NCBI GenBank assembly: GCA_035253505.1
Contig: DATFCC010000186.1
Location: forward strand, 1 to 10,512
Direction: 5' to 3'
DNA length: 10,512 bases
DNA from: AWTP1-13 sp035253505
GTDB lineage: Bacteria > Pseudomonadota > Alphaproteobacteria > Rhizobiales > Hyphomicrobiaceae
Shown here: piece after piece, positions 1 through 7,586 of the stretch
How the letters are laid out: each line of letters opens with the position of its first letter
Position numbering within the stretch: the stretch's first letter is position 1
The notes under the pieces: generated by a model
Database searches by the model: none
What the model saw: only the letters and a program-made list of their open reading frames with translations
What the model was told of the DNA's origin: nothing
Translations under genes and position numbers: made by a program

Positions 1-54
1 GATGGGGGGGCCTTCATTCCGCTTGCGATCGTCGCCTCTCACCAGTTCGACCGA

Positions 55-120
55 ATGACTTACGGCCGCGCCATAGAGCGAGTTCTCCTGGCCGCGAGGA
101 CGTCCGCGGCCGTAAGCCAT
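55..120. repeat. Long inverted repeat, 12 bp perfect arms
   Basis: Bases 59-70 (CTTACGGCCGCG) are the exact reverse complement of 105-116 (CGCGGCCGTAAG). With one mismatch (58/117) the pairing extends to 55-70 against 105-120. The 34-base spacer is itself GC-rich. The structure could be a transcription terminator for an upstream gene (though no U-tract follows), a cruciform, or a small palindromic mobile element. Only the symmetry is certain. Confidence 0.75.
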
Positions 121-155
121 GGCCTCGCGTCCTCTCTCCCAGGGGAGAGGGGCCA
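120..155. repeat. REP-like hairpin, CCTCTC...GAGAGG
   Basis: Bases 131-139 pair with 142-150 (CCTCTCTCC against GGGAGAGG-type sequence, including one G-T wobble), and TGGCC at 120-124 can pair with GGCCA at 151-155 around a short bulge. Pyrimidine-rich CTCTCCC/GGGAGAG palindromes are frequent extragenic repeats in alphaproteobacterial genomes, and this is probably one. A second copy was not found in the window, so the repeat assignment rests on resemblance. Confidence 0.55.
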
Positions 156-186
156 AGTCTCGTCGATCATTGAGGCTGCAGCCAAT

Positions 187-191
187 GGGAG
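187..191 (+). promoter_or_regulatory. Ribosome binding site of urtE
   Basis: GGGAG lies 6 bases before the ATG at 198. It supports that start, and the protein then begins directly in the usual first beta strand of an ABC ATPase. Confidence 0.7.
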
Positions 192-197
192 CGGGCG

Positions 198-893
198 ATG
201 TTGACGGTTGAGAGCATCGACCTCCATTACGGCGCCGCGCAGGCGCTGCGCCGCGTCTCGCTCAATGCCGAGGTGGGCAAGATCACCTGCGTGCTCGGCC
301 GCAACGGTGTGGGCAAGAGCTCGCTCCTGCGCGCCATCGTCGGCCATCAGCCGGTCAGCGCCGGCAAGATCATGTTCGACGGCCAGGACATCACGCGCAT
401 GCGCGCTCACGAGCGCGCGCAACGCGGCATCGGCTACGTGCCCCAGGGCCGCGAGATATTCCCCCTGCTCACCGTGCAGGAGAACTTGGAGACGGGTTAC
501 GCCCGCCTCCCCGGCAGCGCACGCAAGATCGGCGGCGAATTGTTCGAGCTGTTTCCGATCCTGAAGTCGATGCTCGGCCGGCGCGGCGGCGATCTGTCCG
601 GCGGCCAGCAGCAGCAGCTCGCCATCGCCCGCGCCCTCGTCATGCAGCCCAAGCTGATCGTGCTGGACGAGCCGACCGAGGGCATCCAGCCCTCGATCAT
701 CAAGGACATCGGCCGCGCCATCGCCTATCTGCGCGACCAGGGCAGGATGGCGATCGTGCTGGTCGAGCAGTATTTCGACTTCGCCCGCGCCCTGGCGGAC
801 CGCTACGCCGTCATGGAGCGCGGCGAGGTGGTCATGGCGGGCGAGGGCGCGACCATGGTGGAGAGCGACGTTCGCCGCTACCTTACGGTCTGA
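198..893 (+). CDS. urtE: Urea ABC transporter ATP-binding protein UrtE
   Basis: This is one of the two cytoplasmic ATPases of the UrtABCDE urea importer, a branched-chain amino acid (LivF) type ABC system that supplies urea to urease. The 231-residue protein is full length. It shows the Walker A motif GRNGVGKS at residues 34-41, Q-loop Gln83 in YVPQGR, the ABC signature LSGGQQQQ at 133-140 and Walker B LIVLDE at 153-158. The switch position reads VEQ rather than the classical His, as is usual in the LivF/UrtE group. The segment VEQYFDFA and the C-terminal end RRYLTV are more like UrtE than LivF, and the next gene is ureD, only 20 bases downstream. The usual partners urtA-D are not in the window and urtD does not directly abut. 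The family call is certain; UrtE over LivF rests on motif and context. Confidence 0.94.
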   Translation: MLTVESIDLHYGAAQALRRVSLNAEVGKITCVLGRNGVGKSSLLRAIVGHQPVSAGKIMFDGQDITRMRAHERAQRGIGYVPQGREIFPLLTVQENLETGYARLPGSARKIGGELFELFPILKSMLGRRGGDLSGGQQQQLAIARALVMQPKLIVLDEPTEGIQPSIIKDIGRAIAYLRDQGRMAIVLVEQYFDFARALADRYAVMERGEVVMAGEGATMVESDVRRYLTV

Positions 894-905
894 TCGCCAT
901 CGACC

Positions 906-911
906 AGGGAG
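906..911 (+). promoter_or_regulatory. Ribosome binding site of ureD (start ambiguous)
   Basis: AGGGAG sits only 2 bases before the ATG at 914, which is unusually close, but 8 bases before an in-frame GTG at 920. Either codon may be the real start. The difference is two residues (Met-Ser) and does not affect the domain. Confidence 0.5.
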
Positions 912-913
912 CA

Positions 914-1741
914 ATGTCGGTGCTGCAAGCGCGGGCCTGGCTGCCTCGCACGGAAGGATCGGTCCGGCTGGAGTTCGCCCGGCGGAATGGCCGCACGCGC
1001 CTCGCCGTGCTGCGCCAGGCGGGCGCCGCCCGCGTTCGCTTCCCCAAGGTCGCTGATGGCGCGGCGCCCGAAGCCGTGCTCCTCAATACGGCCGGCGGCC
1101 TGACCGGTGGCGACCGCATGGAAACCGCCTTGACGCTCGGCGACGGCGCCGCGGCCACCGCCACGACCGCTGCGGCCGAGAAGATCTACCGGTCGCGCGA
1201 GGGCGATACGTCCATCGACGTCCGGCTGGCGCTTGGCCCGGCGGCCGGGCTCGCCTGGCTGCCGCAGCCCACCATTCTGTTCGATGGCGCGCGGCTCGAC
1301 CGCCTCACCAGCGTCGAGCTTGCGCCGGATGCCCGCCTCCTCGCCGTCGAATGCCTCGTCTTCGGCCGGCAGGCGATGGGCGAGACGCTGCATCATGGCT
1401 CCTTCCGTGACGCCTGGCGCATCCGCCGCAGCGGGCGGCTCGTCTTCGCCGACACCTTTCGCGCCGGCGGCGACATCGCGACTGCCCTCGGCCGACCGGC
1501 GACCCTTGCTGGCGCCCGCCTCGCCGCCATGCTCATCTATGTCGCGACCGACGCGGCTTCCCGTCTCGAGGCCGTCCGCGGCATTCTGCAGGGGCAAGAC
1601 TGCCACGCCGGCGCGAGCGCGTGGGATGGCATGCTGGTCGTCCGCGCCATGGCCGGCGACAGCCGGTCCCTGATCCGCGGAATTGCGCCCCTTGTGCGGG
1701 AGCTGAGCGGCCGGCCGCTGCCGCGCGTGTGGCAGTGTTGA
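914..1741 (+). CDS. ureD: Urease accessory protein UreD (UreH)
   Basis: UreD is the scaffold that binds apo-urease and, with UreF and UreG, delivers nickel to the active site. The 275-residue product is complete and carries the family landmarks in order: LLNTAGGLTGGDR near the first quarter, then AAEKIYRS, WLPQPTILFDGARL, VFGRQAMGE, the MLVVRAMAGDS stretch near the end and the terminal LPRVWQC. The gene follows urtE after 20 bases and precedes ureA by 25, so it is probably co-transcribed with both. The annotated start is the ATG; a GTG two codons later has better ribosome-site spacing. UreF and UreG, with which UreD must work, are not encoded in this window. Confidence 0.97.
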   Translation: MSVLQARAWLPRTEGSVRLEFARRNGRTRLAVLRQAGAARVRFPKVADGAAPEAVLLNTAGGLTGGDRMETALTLGDGAAATATTAAAEKIYRSREGDTSIDVRLALGPAAGLAWLPQPTILFDGARLDRLTSVELAPDARLLAVECLVFGRQAMGETLHHGSFRDAWRIRRSGRLVFADTFRAGGDIATALGRPATLAGARLAAMLIYVATDAASRLEAVRGILQGQDCHAGASAWDGMLVVRAMAGDSRSLIRGIAPLVRELSGRPLPRVWQC

Positions 1742-1766
1742 GAATGACGATGTCGGGGGCGAACGC

Positions 1767-2069
1767 ATGAACCTCACCGCGCGCGAGAAGGACAAGCTGC
1801 TGATCTCGATGGCCGCGCTCGTCGCGCGCCGCCGGCTGGAGCGCGGCGTGAAGCTCAATTATCCCGAGGCCGTCGCGCTGATCTCCGATTTCGTGGTGGA
1901 AGGCGCGCGCGACGGCCGCAGCGTGGCCGACCTCATGCAGGCGGGCGCCCATGTCGTCACGCGCGACCAGGTGATGGCAGGGATAGCCGAGATGATCCAC
2001 GACGTGCAGGTCGAGGCCACGTTTCCCGACGGCGTCAAGCTCGTCACCGTGCACAAGCCGATCAGGTAA
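1767..2069 (+). CDS. ureA: Urease gamma subunit UreA
   Basis: This is the smallest structural subunit of the (UreABC)3 cytoplasmic nickel urease, which hydrolyses urea to ammonia and carbamate. The 100-residue length is exactly typical. The sequence starts with MNLTAREKDKLL and contains the conserved core KLNYPEAVALISDF, GRSVADLM and IHDVQVEATFPDGVKLVTVH. The subunit is a separate gene, as usual in proteobacteria, rather than fused to UreB as in Helicobacter. A G-rich sequence (GGGGG at 1755-1759) lies 7 bases before the ATG. The membrane protein gene follows after 16 bases, so ureA and ureB are not adjacent. Confidence 0.98.
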   Translation: MNLTAREKDKLLISMAALVARRRLERGVKLNYPEAVALISDFVVEGARDGRSVADLMQAGAHVVTRDQVMAGIAEMIHDVQVEATFPDGVKLVTVHKPIR

Positions 2070-2072
2070 GCC

Positions 2073-2078
2073 AAGGAG
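2073..2078 (+). promoter_or_regulatory. Ribosome binding site of hupE/ureJ (supports GTG start)
   Basis: AAGGAG lies 7 bases before the GTG at 2086. This is a strong, well-spaced site and argues that translation begins upstream of the palindromic repeat and reads through it. Confidence 0.75.
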
Positions 2079-2085
2079 CGAGAGT

Positions 2086-2775
2086 GTGAAGACGCAGCGT
2101 AGACAAGGATCGTCGCAAGCGGATTGCAATGAGACGTCATGCCCGCGCAGGCGGGCATTCCCGCCACGATCTGTGTCCGAGCCGCGCCTTGCGTGGATCC
2201 CCGCCTGCGCGGGGCTGGCGGCGGCGATCGCCTTGATGTCGAGCATGCCGGCATTGGCCCACACGGGCGCCGAGCACGCATTTTCGTTCGCCTCCGGCTT
2301 CACCCATCCGTGGACCGGCCTCGATCACCTGCTGGCGATGGTCGCGGTGGGGCTTTGGGCCGGGCTCAACGGCGGCCGCGCGCTGTGGGCCTGGCCGGCG
2401 GCATTCGTCGGCGTGATGCTGGCCGGTGGTGCCCTCGGCATCGCCGGCGTGCCGGTCCCGCTCGTCGAGTCGGGCATTCTGGCGTCGGTTGTTGCCCTTG
2501 GCCTGCTCGTGCTGGCCGCGGCGCGGCTGCCCGTGGCCGCCGGTGCCGCGCTGGTCGCCGTGTTCGCGCTGCTCCACGGTCACGCACACGGCGCGGAGCT
2601 TCCGAGCGGCGGTGCCGCTGTGAGCTACGCGGCAGGTTTTGCCGTCGCCACGGTGCTGCTGCATGCCGTGGGACTGGGGATTGCCGCACTGGCCAGGAGC
2701 AACCCCGGCCGGCTCGCCGTGCGCGGCGCCGGCGCGCTCGTGGCTGTGGCCGGCGTGGCATTGGCAGTCGTCTAA
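2086..2775 (+). CDS. ureJ: HupE/UreJ family membrane protein, likely nickel permease
   Basis: HupE/UreJ proteins are small polytopic membrane proteins thought to import nickel for hydrogenase or urease. This 229-codon gene lies between ureA and ureB. The family motif with His74, Asp80 and His81 (HPWTGLDH) and the second cluster HGHAHG at 164-169 are the expected metal-binding features. Several hydrophobic Ala/Leu/Val segments follow (about 84-100, 103-120, 126-145, 149-163, 176-195, 205-228). A signal peptide ends in PALA before His59, leaving a mature N-terminus HTGAEH that is typical of the family. The leader is abnormally long. Codons about 17-43 are read from a palindromic repeat (2135-2214), so residues such as WIPACAG belong to the repeat. 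Start choice: the GTG at 2086 has a strong ribosome site; an in-frame GTG at 2173 inside the repeat would give a more normal leader but has no good site. Nickel transport is inferred from family and context. Confidence 0.9.
   Translation: MKTQRRQGSSQADCNETSCPRRRAFPPRSVSEPRLAWIPACAGLAAAIALMSSMPALAHTGAEHAFSFASGFTHPWTGLDHLLAMVAVGLWAGLNGGRALWAWPAAFVGVMLAGGALGIAGVPVPLVESGILASVVALGLLVLAAARLPVAAGAALVAVFALLHGHAHGAELPSGGAAVSYAAGFAVATVLLHAVGLGIAALARSNPGRLAVRGAGALVAVAGVALAVV
2135..2214. repeat. Palindromic repeat inserted in the hupE/ureJ leader
   Basis: The left arm CCCGCGCAGGCGGG (2142-2155) is the exact reverse complement of the right arm CCCGCCTGCGCGGG (2200-2213), and each arm is itself a small hairpin (CCCGC/GCGGG). 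The flanks GTCATG on the left and GTGGATC on the right match the common dispersed repeat whose translation gives strings like WIPACAG in GC-rich proteobacteria. The usual terminal ATGAC on the right is missing. The element lies wholly inside the open frame and preserves it. Confidence 0.8.
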
Positions 2776-2780
2776 AGGAG
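2775..2780 (+). promoter_or_regulatory. Ribosome binding site of ureB, overlapping the ureJ stop
   Basis: AAGGAG begins at the last base of the ureJ stop codon and lies 6 bases before the ureB ATG at 2787. It fixes that start: a longer reading frame open from 2139 in the same phase is an overlap artefact through ureJ. The arrangement suggests translational coupling. Confidence 0.8.
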
Positions 2781-2786
2781 CTCGCG

Positions 2787-3092
2787 ATGATTCCGGGAGA
2801 GGTCATCACGGCGCCGGGCGAGATCGAGATCAACGCCGGCCGGCAGGCCGTCACCGTGACCGTCGCCAATACGGGTGATCGGCCGATCCAGGTCGGCTCG
2901 CACTATCATTTCGCCGAGACCAATGCCGCCCTGCAGTTCGACCGCGCGGTGGCCCGCGGCTGCCGCCTCGACATCCCGGCCGGCACCGCGGTGCGCTTCG
3001 AGCCGGGGCAGACGCGCGACGTCGCCCTCGTTCCGTTTGCCGGCAAGCGCGAGGTCTACGGGTTCCAGCAAGCCATCATGGGGCCGCTCTGA
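2787..3092 (+). CDS. ureB: Urease beta subunit UreB
   Basis: This is the beta structural subunit of urease, packed between UreA and UreC in the trimer. The 101-residue protein begins MIPGEVITAPGEIEIN and carries the conserved NTGDRPIQVGSHYHFAETN and the C-terminal GKREVYGFQ, with the length normal for proteobacterial UreB. The start is set by an AAGGAG site 6 bases upstream. The TGA stop shares its A with the ATG of the following exported-protein gene, so the two are probably translationally coupled. Nothing in the sequence suggests damage. Confidence 0.98.
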   Translation: MIPGEVITAPGEIEINAGRQAVTVTVANTGDRPIQVGSHYHFAETNAALQFDRAVARGCRLDIPAGTAVRFEPGQTRDVALVPFAGKREVYGFQQAIMGPL

Positions 3093-3571
3093 TGCAAAGT
3101 GCTCGCCGGGTCGGGACAGGCGTGTTCGTGCTGGCGCTGCTGCCCGCCCTGGCGGCCCTCGCGCATCCGCCGGCCATCCTGAGCGACCGCGAGGAGAAGG
3201 CGACGGCCGAGGAGGTCATCGAGTTCCGCAAGACGGTGGTCGCTGCCATCGAGCGGAAGGACGCAGCGGCCCTGCGCCGGATCTATGCGAACGGTTTCGT
3301 GCACACGCATGGCTCGGGCAAGGTCGACGGCAAGGACGCGCGCATCGTCCAGGTGCTCGCCGGCGATCCCGCGATTGAGACGGCGCCGGTGAGCGACCTC
3401 GTCATCCGCGTGCCCGGGGGATGGACCGCGATCGCCACGGGCGTCAGCCCGATCCGGTCGCTCGCCGACGGCAAGACCTACAGTTTCCGCTGGACGGTGG
3501 TTTACGTGCGGATGGGTGAAAGCTGGCAGATCGCAGCCAGCCAGGCGACGCGTCTGCCGGACGCCAAGTAG
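3092..3571 (+). CDS. Exported NTF2/SnoaL-like (DUF4440-type) protein
   Basis: This is a 159-residue protein of no established function, encoded between ureB and ureC. Residues 1-24 form a clear signal peptide: Arg5-Arg6, a hydrophobic run VFVLALLPALAA, then ALA before His25. The mature part resembles a single NTF2-like/SnoaL fold. It has an N-terminal helix pattern (VIEFRKTVVAAIERKDAAAL), a YANGFVHTHGSG segment, a mid-protein GGWTAIATG strand and a C-terminal pair of strands YSFRWTVVYVR and WQIAASQATRL. Such domains either bind small ligands or act as simple enzymes. No catalytic set can be named here. The start overlaps the ureB stop by one base and ureC follows 14 bases later, so it belongs to the urease transcript. 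A periplasmic role linked to urea or nickel is possible but not shown by the sequence. Confidence 0.8.
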   Translation: MQSARRVGTGVFVLALLPALAALAHPPAILSDREEKATAEEVIEFRKTVVAAIERKDAAALRRIYANGFVHTHGSGKVDGKDARIVQVLAGDPAIETAPVSDLVIRVPGGWTAIATGVSPIRSLADGKTYSFRWTVVYVRMGESWQIAASQATRLPDAK

Positions 3572-3575
3572 AGGG
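3571..3575 (+). promoter_or_regulatory. Ribosome binding site of ureC
   Basis: GAGGG, overlapping the previous stop, lies 10 bases before the ATG at 3586 and 16 before an in-frame ATG at 3592. Spacing favours the first ATG. Confidence 0.55.
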
Positions 3576-3585
3576 ATCGCGTTAC

Positions 3586-5298
<1,713 letters not shown>

Positions 5299-5395
5299 CC
5301 GCGTGCCCGGAGGCCGCTGCCGCGGCAACTGCGGTCTTGCTTGCGGGCGGCAAATGCGCATTCTGGGTCGGCAATGAGCGGAGCGAGCGAGCCCC

Positions 5396-6166
5396 ATGTA
5401 CAAGCCCTTCGACCTGACCGGCAAGGTGGCCCTGGTTACGGGCGGAAACAGCGGCATCGGGCTCGGCATGGCGCGGGCGATGGCGCAGGCCGGCGCCGAC
5501 GTGGCGATCTGGGGCACGAACGCCAACAAGAATGCCGCCGCCAGGGCCGAGCTGAGCGGCACCGGACGCCGCATACTGGCGCTGGAGTGCGACGTTTCCG
5601 ACGAGAAGTCGGTCGATGCCGCCTTCGCCGAGACGGTCGGCAAGCTCGGCAGGGTGGATGGCTGCTTCGCCAACGCCGGCGTCAGCGGGCGCGGCACGCG
5701 CTCGTTCATGGAGATGAGCAGCGAGGAATGGCATCGCGTGCTCAAGGTCAACCTCGACGGCGCCTTCTACACATTCCGCACGGCGGCGCGCCACATGGTG
5801 GGACGCGGCGGCGGCGGCGTGCTCGTCGGCACGGCCTCGCTGGCGGCCATCGAAGGAGCCGCCCGCAGCGAGCACTACGCTGCCACCAAGGGCGGCCTGA
5901 TCTCGATGATCCGCGCGCTGGCGGTTGAGATGGCGCGTCACGGCATCCGCGCCAATGCCATCCTGCCGGGCTGGATCGAGACCGACATGACCGCCAATGC
6001 GATCGGCAACGAGAAATTCTCCGGCAACGTCAAGCCGCGCATCCCGATGCGGCGCTGGGGCACCGGCGACGACTTCGGCGGCATCGCCGTCTACCTGATG
6101 AGCCAGGCCTCCGCCTATCACACGGGCGATACCTTCCTCATCGACGGCGGCTACGCCCTCTTCTGA
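5396..6166 (+). CDS. SDR-family oxidoreductase (FabG/glucose-dehydrogenase-like)
   Basis: This is a classical short-chain dehydrogenase/reductase of 256 residues, using NAD(P)H to oxidise or reduce a carbonyl or alcohol. It has the nucleotide-binding TGGNSGIG at 15-22, a conserved CDV (65-67) for the adenine, NAG at 93-95, and the catalytic Ser148, Tyr161 and Lys165 (YAATK). The PGWIETDM segment and a C-terminal end IDGGYALF are standard. The substrate cannot be told from the sequence. It follows ureC by 97 bases, where no clear terminator is visible, so read-through from the urease operon is possible, but no functional link is evident. Its ribosome site is poor (GGAG at 5380-5383, 12 bases before the ATG). 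Its end faces the minus-strand operon across a 37-base gap. Confidence 0.92.
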   Translation: MYKPFDLTGKVALVTGGNSGIGLGMARAMAQAGADVAIWGTNANKNAAARAELSGTGRRILALECDVSDEKSVDAAFAETVGKLGRVDGCFANAGVSGRGTRSFMEMSSEEWHRVLKVNLDGAFYTFRTAARHMVGRGGGGVLVGTASLAAIEGAARSEHYAATKGGLISMIRALAVEMARHGIRANAILPGWIETDMTANAIGNEKFSGNVKPRIPMRRWGTGDDFGGIAVYLMSQASAYHTGDTFLIDGGYALF

Positions 6167-6203
6167 GTTCCGCGGTTGCGCCGAAGCCGGCAGGCCGGGG
6201 CCG

Positions 6204-6644
6204 CTACTCGGCGGCGTGCCTGACGCCGTGCGCCCCGTCCTTCGGCATCTCGGCCAGCTCGACGACGAGATTGCCGGTCGATTTCGGATCGAGAAAGACG
6301 ATGCGGCAGTTGCCATGGCCGATCATCGGCTTCTCGGTCTGGAAACCCACGCCCTTGGCTCGCAGCTCCGTCATCGCCTCGTCGATGTTGTCGACCTCCA
6401 GGCAGATGTGGAACAGCCCTTCGCCGTGCTCGGCGATCCAGCGGCTGGTGCCGGTCCCGGGCTTGTCCGACTCCAGCAGCTCCAGGTAGGTCTCGCCGAT
6501 CGGGAACATGGCGAGGCTGGTGCTGTGCTCGGGCAGATGCTCCTCGTACTCCATCTTGATGCCGAGCTTGTTCTCGAAGATGTCGCGCATTGCCTTGATG
6601 CTCTTCACGGCAATCGCCACGTGCTCGATGCGCTTGATCTTCAT
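6204..6644 (-). CDS. VOC-family protein, methylmalonyl-CoA epimerase-like
   Basis: This is a small cytoplasmic glyoxalase/vicinal-oxygen-chelate protein of 146 residues with two beta-alpha-beta-beta-beta halves. Candidate metal ligands sit at the expected places: His8 (IEHVAIAV), Glu55 (YLELLES), His79 (LFHICLEV) and Glu129 (VVELAEM). The order and the segments HICLEVDNIDEAM and FLDPKSTG resemble methylmalonyl-CoA epimerase, which interconverts the R and S forms of methylmalonyl-CoA. However, the usual HHIC is FHIC here and no mutase genes are nearby. A different substrate, or a lactoylglutathione-lyase-like role, remains possible. An upstream in-frame ATG at 6689 would add 15 residues, but the start at 6644 has a good ribosome site and begins at the first strand. 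It is the last gene of the five-gene minus-strand run, 79 bases after the nitroreductase. Confidence 0.87.
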   Translation of the reverse strand: MKIKRIEHVAIAVKSIKAMRDIFENKLGIKMEYEEHLPEHSTSLAMFPIGETYLELLESDKPGTGTSRWIAEHGEGLFHICLEVDNIDEAMTELRAKGVGFQTEKPMIGHGNCRIVFLDPKSTGNLVVELAEMPKDGAHGVRHAAE

Positions 6645-6650
6645 GGGCGT

Positions 6651-6655
6651 CTCCC
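6651..6655 (-). promoter_or_regulatory. Ribosome binding site of the VOC gene
   Basis: On the minus strand GGGAG lies 6 bases before the ATG whose first base is 6644. It decides against the longer start at 6689. Confidence 0.75.
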
Positions 6656-6723
6656 GTTTCGGTTGACCGACAGAGTGCACCGCCGGCACCTGACGCGCAA
6701 ATGGTCACGGGGTGCGACCTCGC

Positions 6724-7557
6724 TCAATCCAGCGAGAAACCATGCTTGCGCAAGTAGGCGGGGAAGGCCGCACCCTCGGGCTTGGCGGCCTGCCGCGCCT
6801 TGTCCTCCGACCAGCCGTAGAAGTCGGCCTCGCCGAATTCCTCGACCCCGCGATGCTGTGCCTTGGGGATGGAGTGGATGGCATCGCGGCGCCGGTCGTA
6901 GTCGGCCACGCCCTGGGGCAGGTTGCTGTCGTCGTACGTGTCGAGATGCATCGTGACGGTCCGCGGCAGGCGGAGGCTGACGAACCCTGCGCGTGCCGGA
7001 TAGCCAACGCACAACCCGGCGACGGGGAACACCTTGTCGGGCAGGGCGAGAATGTCAGCGACTTCATTCACACGGTTGCGCAGAACGCTAATAGGGCAGC
7101 AGCCGAGCCCTGCGGATTCGGCCGCCAGGATGAAGGTCTGCAGGGCCAGCGCCGCGTCGACCGAGGCGTTGAAGAAGCCCTCGAGCGTGCCGTTGTCGAT
7201 CGGCTTGCCGCGCAGCTCGCCGATGCGCTGCAGGCGCCGGGCATCGCCGAGGAAGACGAAGAAGGCGGGCGCATTCCCGATCCATGGCATTGCGGGGAAC
7301 AGGTCGCCCAGCCGCTTGCGGCGGCCGGGGTCGAGGACGCGCAGGATCGATGCCTGCTGGAAGTCGGATTTGGCCGGCGCGCTGAGTGCCGCCGCGCAGA
7401 GCAGATCGAGAAGGGCATCGGTGGGGACTTGCGCGGTGTAGGCGCGCACCGTCTTGCGGCCCAGCACGCCGCGCAGGAAGGGAATGTCGGCAAGGCCGGG
7501 CTCGTCCGGCCCCAGCCCATCACCGAACCGCTGCTGAAGCTCCTTGGCGTACGACAT
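6724..7557 (-). CDS. NfsA/FRP-type NAD(P)H nitroreductase or flavin reductase
   Basis: This is a flavin (FMN) oxidoreductase of the nitroreductase superfamily, 277 residues. The phosphate-binding RKTVRAY at 34-40, the loop SAPAKSDFQQ at 59-68 (the family usually has P-T/S-S-x-N-x-Q), GLGCCPISVLRN at 150-161 and ALPDKVFPVAGLCVGYP soon after match NfsA and FRP proteins. It is longer than the roughly 240-residue NfsA. The C-terminus after the core, rich in charged residues and containing DFYGWSEDKARQ, is the region that often shapes pyridine-nucleotide choice in this group. A GGGAG ribosome site is 5 bases from the ATG. It lies 29 bases after the alpha/beta hydrolase gene, so it probably acts in the same pathway. 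The physiological substrate (nitro compound, quinone, flavin or other electron acceptor) cannot be read from the sequence. Confidence 0.9.
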   Translation of the reverse strand: MSYAKELQQRFGDGLGPDEPGLADIPFLRGVLGRKTVRAYTAQVPTDALLDLLCAAALSAPAKSDFQQASILRVLDPGRRKRLGDLFPAMPWIGNAPAFFVFLGDARRLQRIGELRGKPIDNGTLEGFFNASVDAALALQTFILAAESAGLGCCPISVLRNRVNEVADILALPDKVFPVAGLCVGYPARAGFVSLRLPRTVTMHLDTYDDSNLPQGVADYDRRRDAIHSIPKAQHRGVEEFGEADFYGWSEDKARQAAKPEGAAFPAYLRKHGFSLD

Positions 7558-7586
7558 GTGCTCTCCCGAAGTGTGCGCCGCCTACT

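Larger units (their letters stand above)
1..197. other. Non-coding leader upstream of urtE
   Basis: No gene is recognisable on either strand before the urtE start. In many genomes urtD ends directly at or overlaps urtE, but none of the three forward frames here resembles the C-terminus of UrtD or another ABC ATPase. The stretch holds two inverted-repeat structures, annotated separately, and the urtE ribosome binding site. A promoter for the urtE-ure transcript could lie here, but I see no convincing -35/-10 pair. One forward frame is open from base 1 to 201, which is unremarkable in DNA of this GC content. Confidence 0.6.

Noticed and set aside
1744..1770. Eight-codon frame whose TGA overlaps the ureA start (ATGA)
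   Set aside because: It could couple translation to ureA, but it is too short and has no clear ribosome site or family precedent, so chance is the simpler explanation.
2135..2214. CRISPR repeat or IS end
   Set aside because: There is only one palindromic unit with no spacer array, no transposase and no recognisable target duplication. A dispersed extragenic-type palindrome explains it better.
2086..2235. ureJ as a pseudogene disrupted by the repeat
   Set aside because: The frame is continuous from a well-spaced ribosome site through the repeat to a complete HupE/UreJ domain with all motif histidines, so the gene appears intact though its leader is unusual.
2139..2786. N-terminal extension of ureB in the same frame
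   Set aside because: The open frame upstream of the ureB ATG overlaps ureJ out of phase, gives Arg-rich nonsense, and ureB has its own strong AAGGAG site and a normal 101-residue product.
6167..6203. Possible bidirectional terminator between the convergent SDR and VOC genes
   Set aside because: Only a 4-base stem (CCGG at 6187-6190 with 6195-6198) and no T-run are seen, which is too weak to call.
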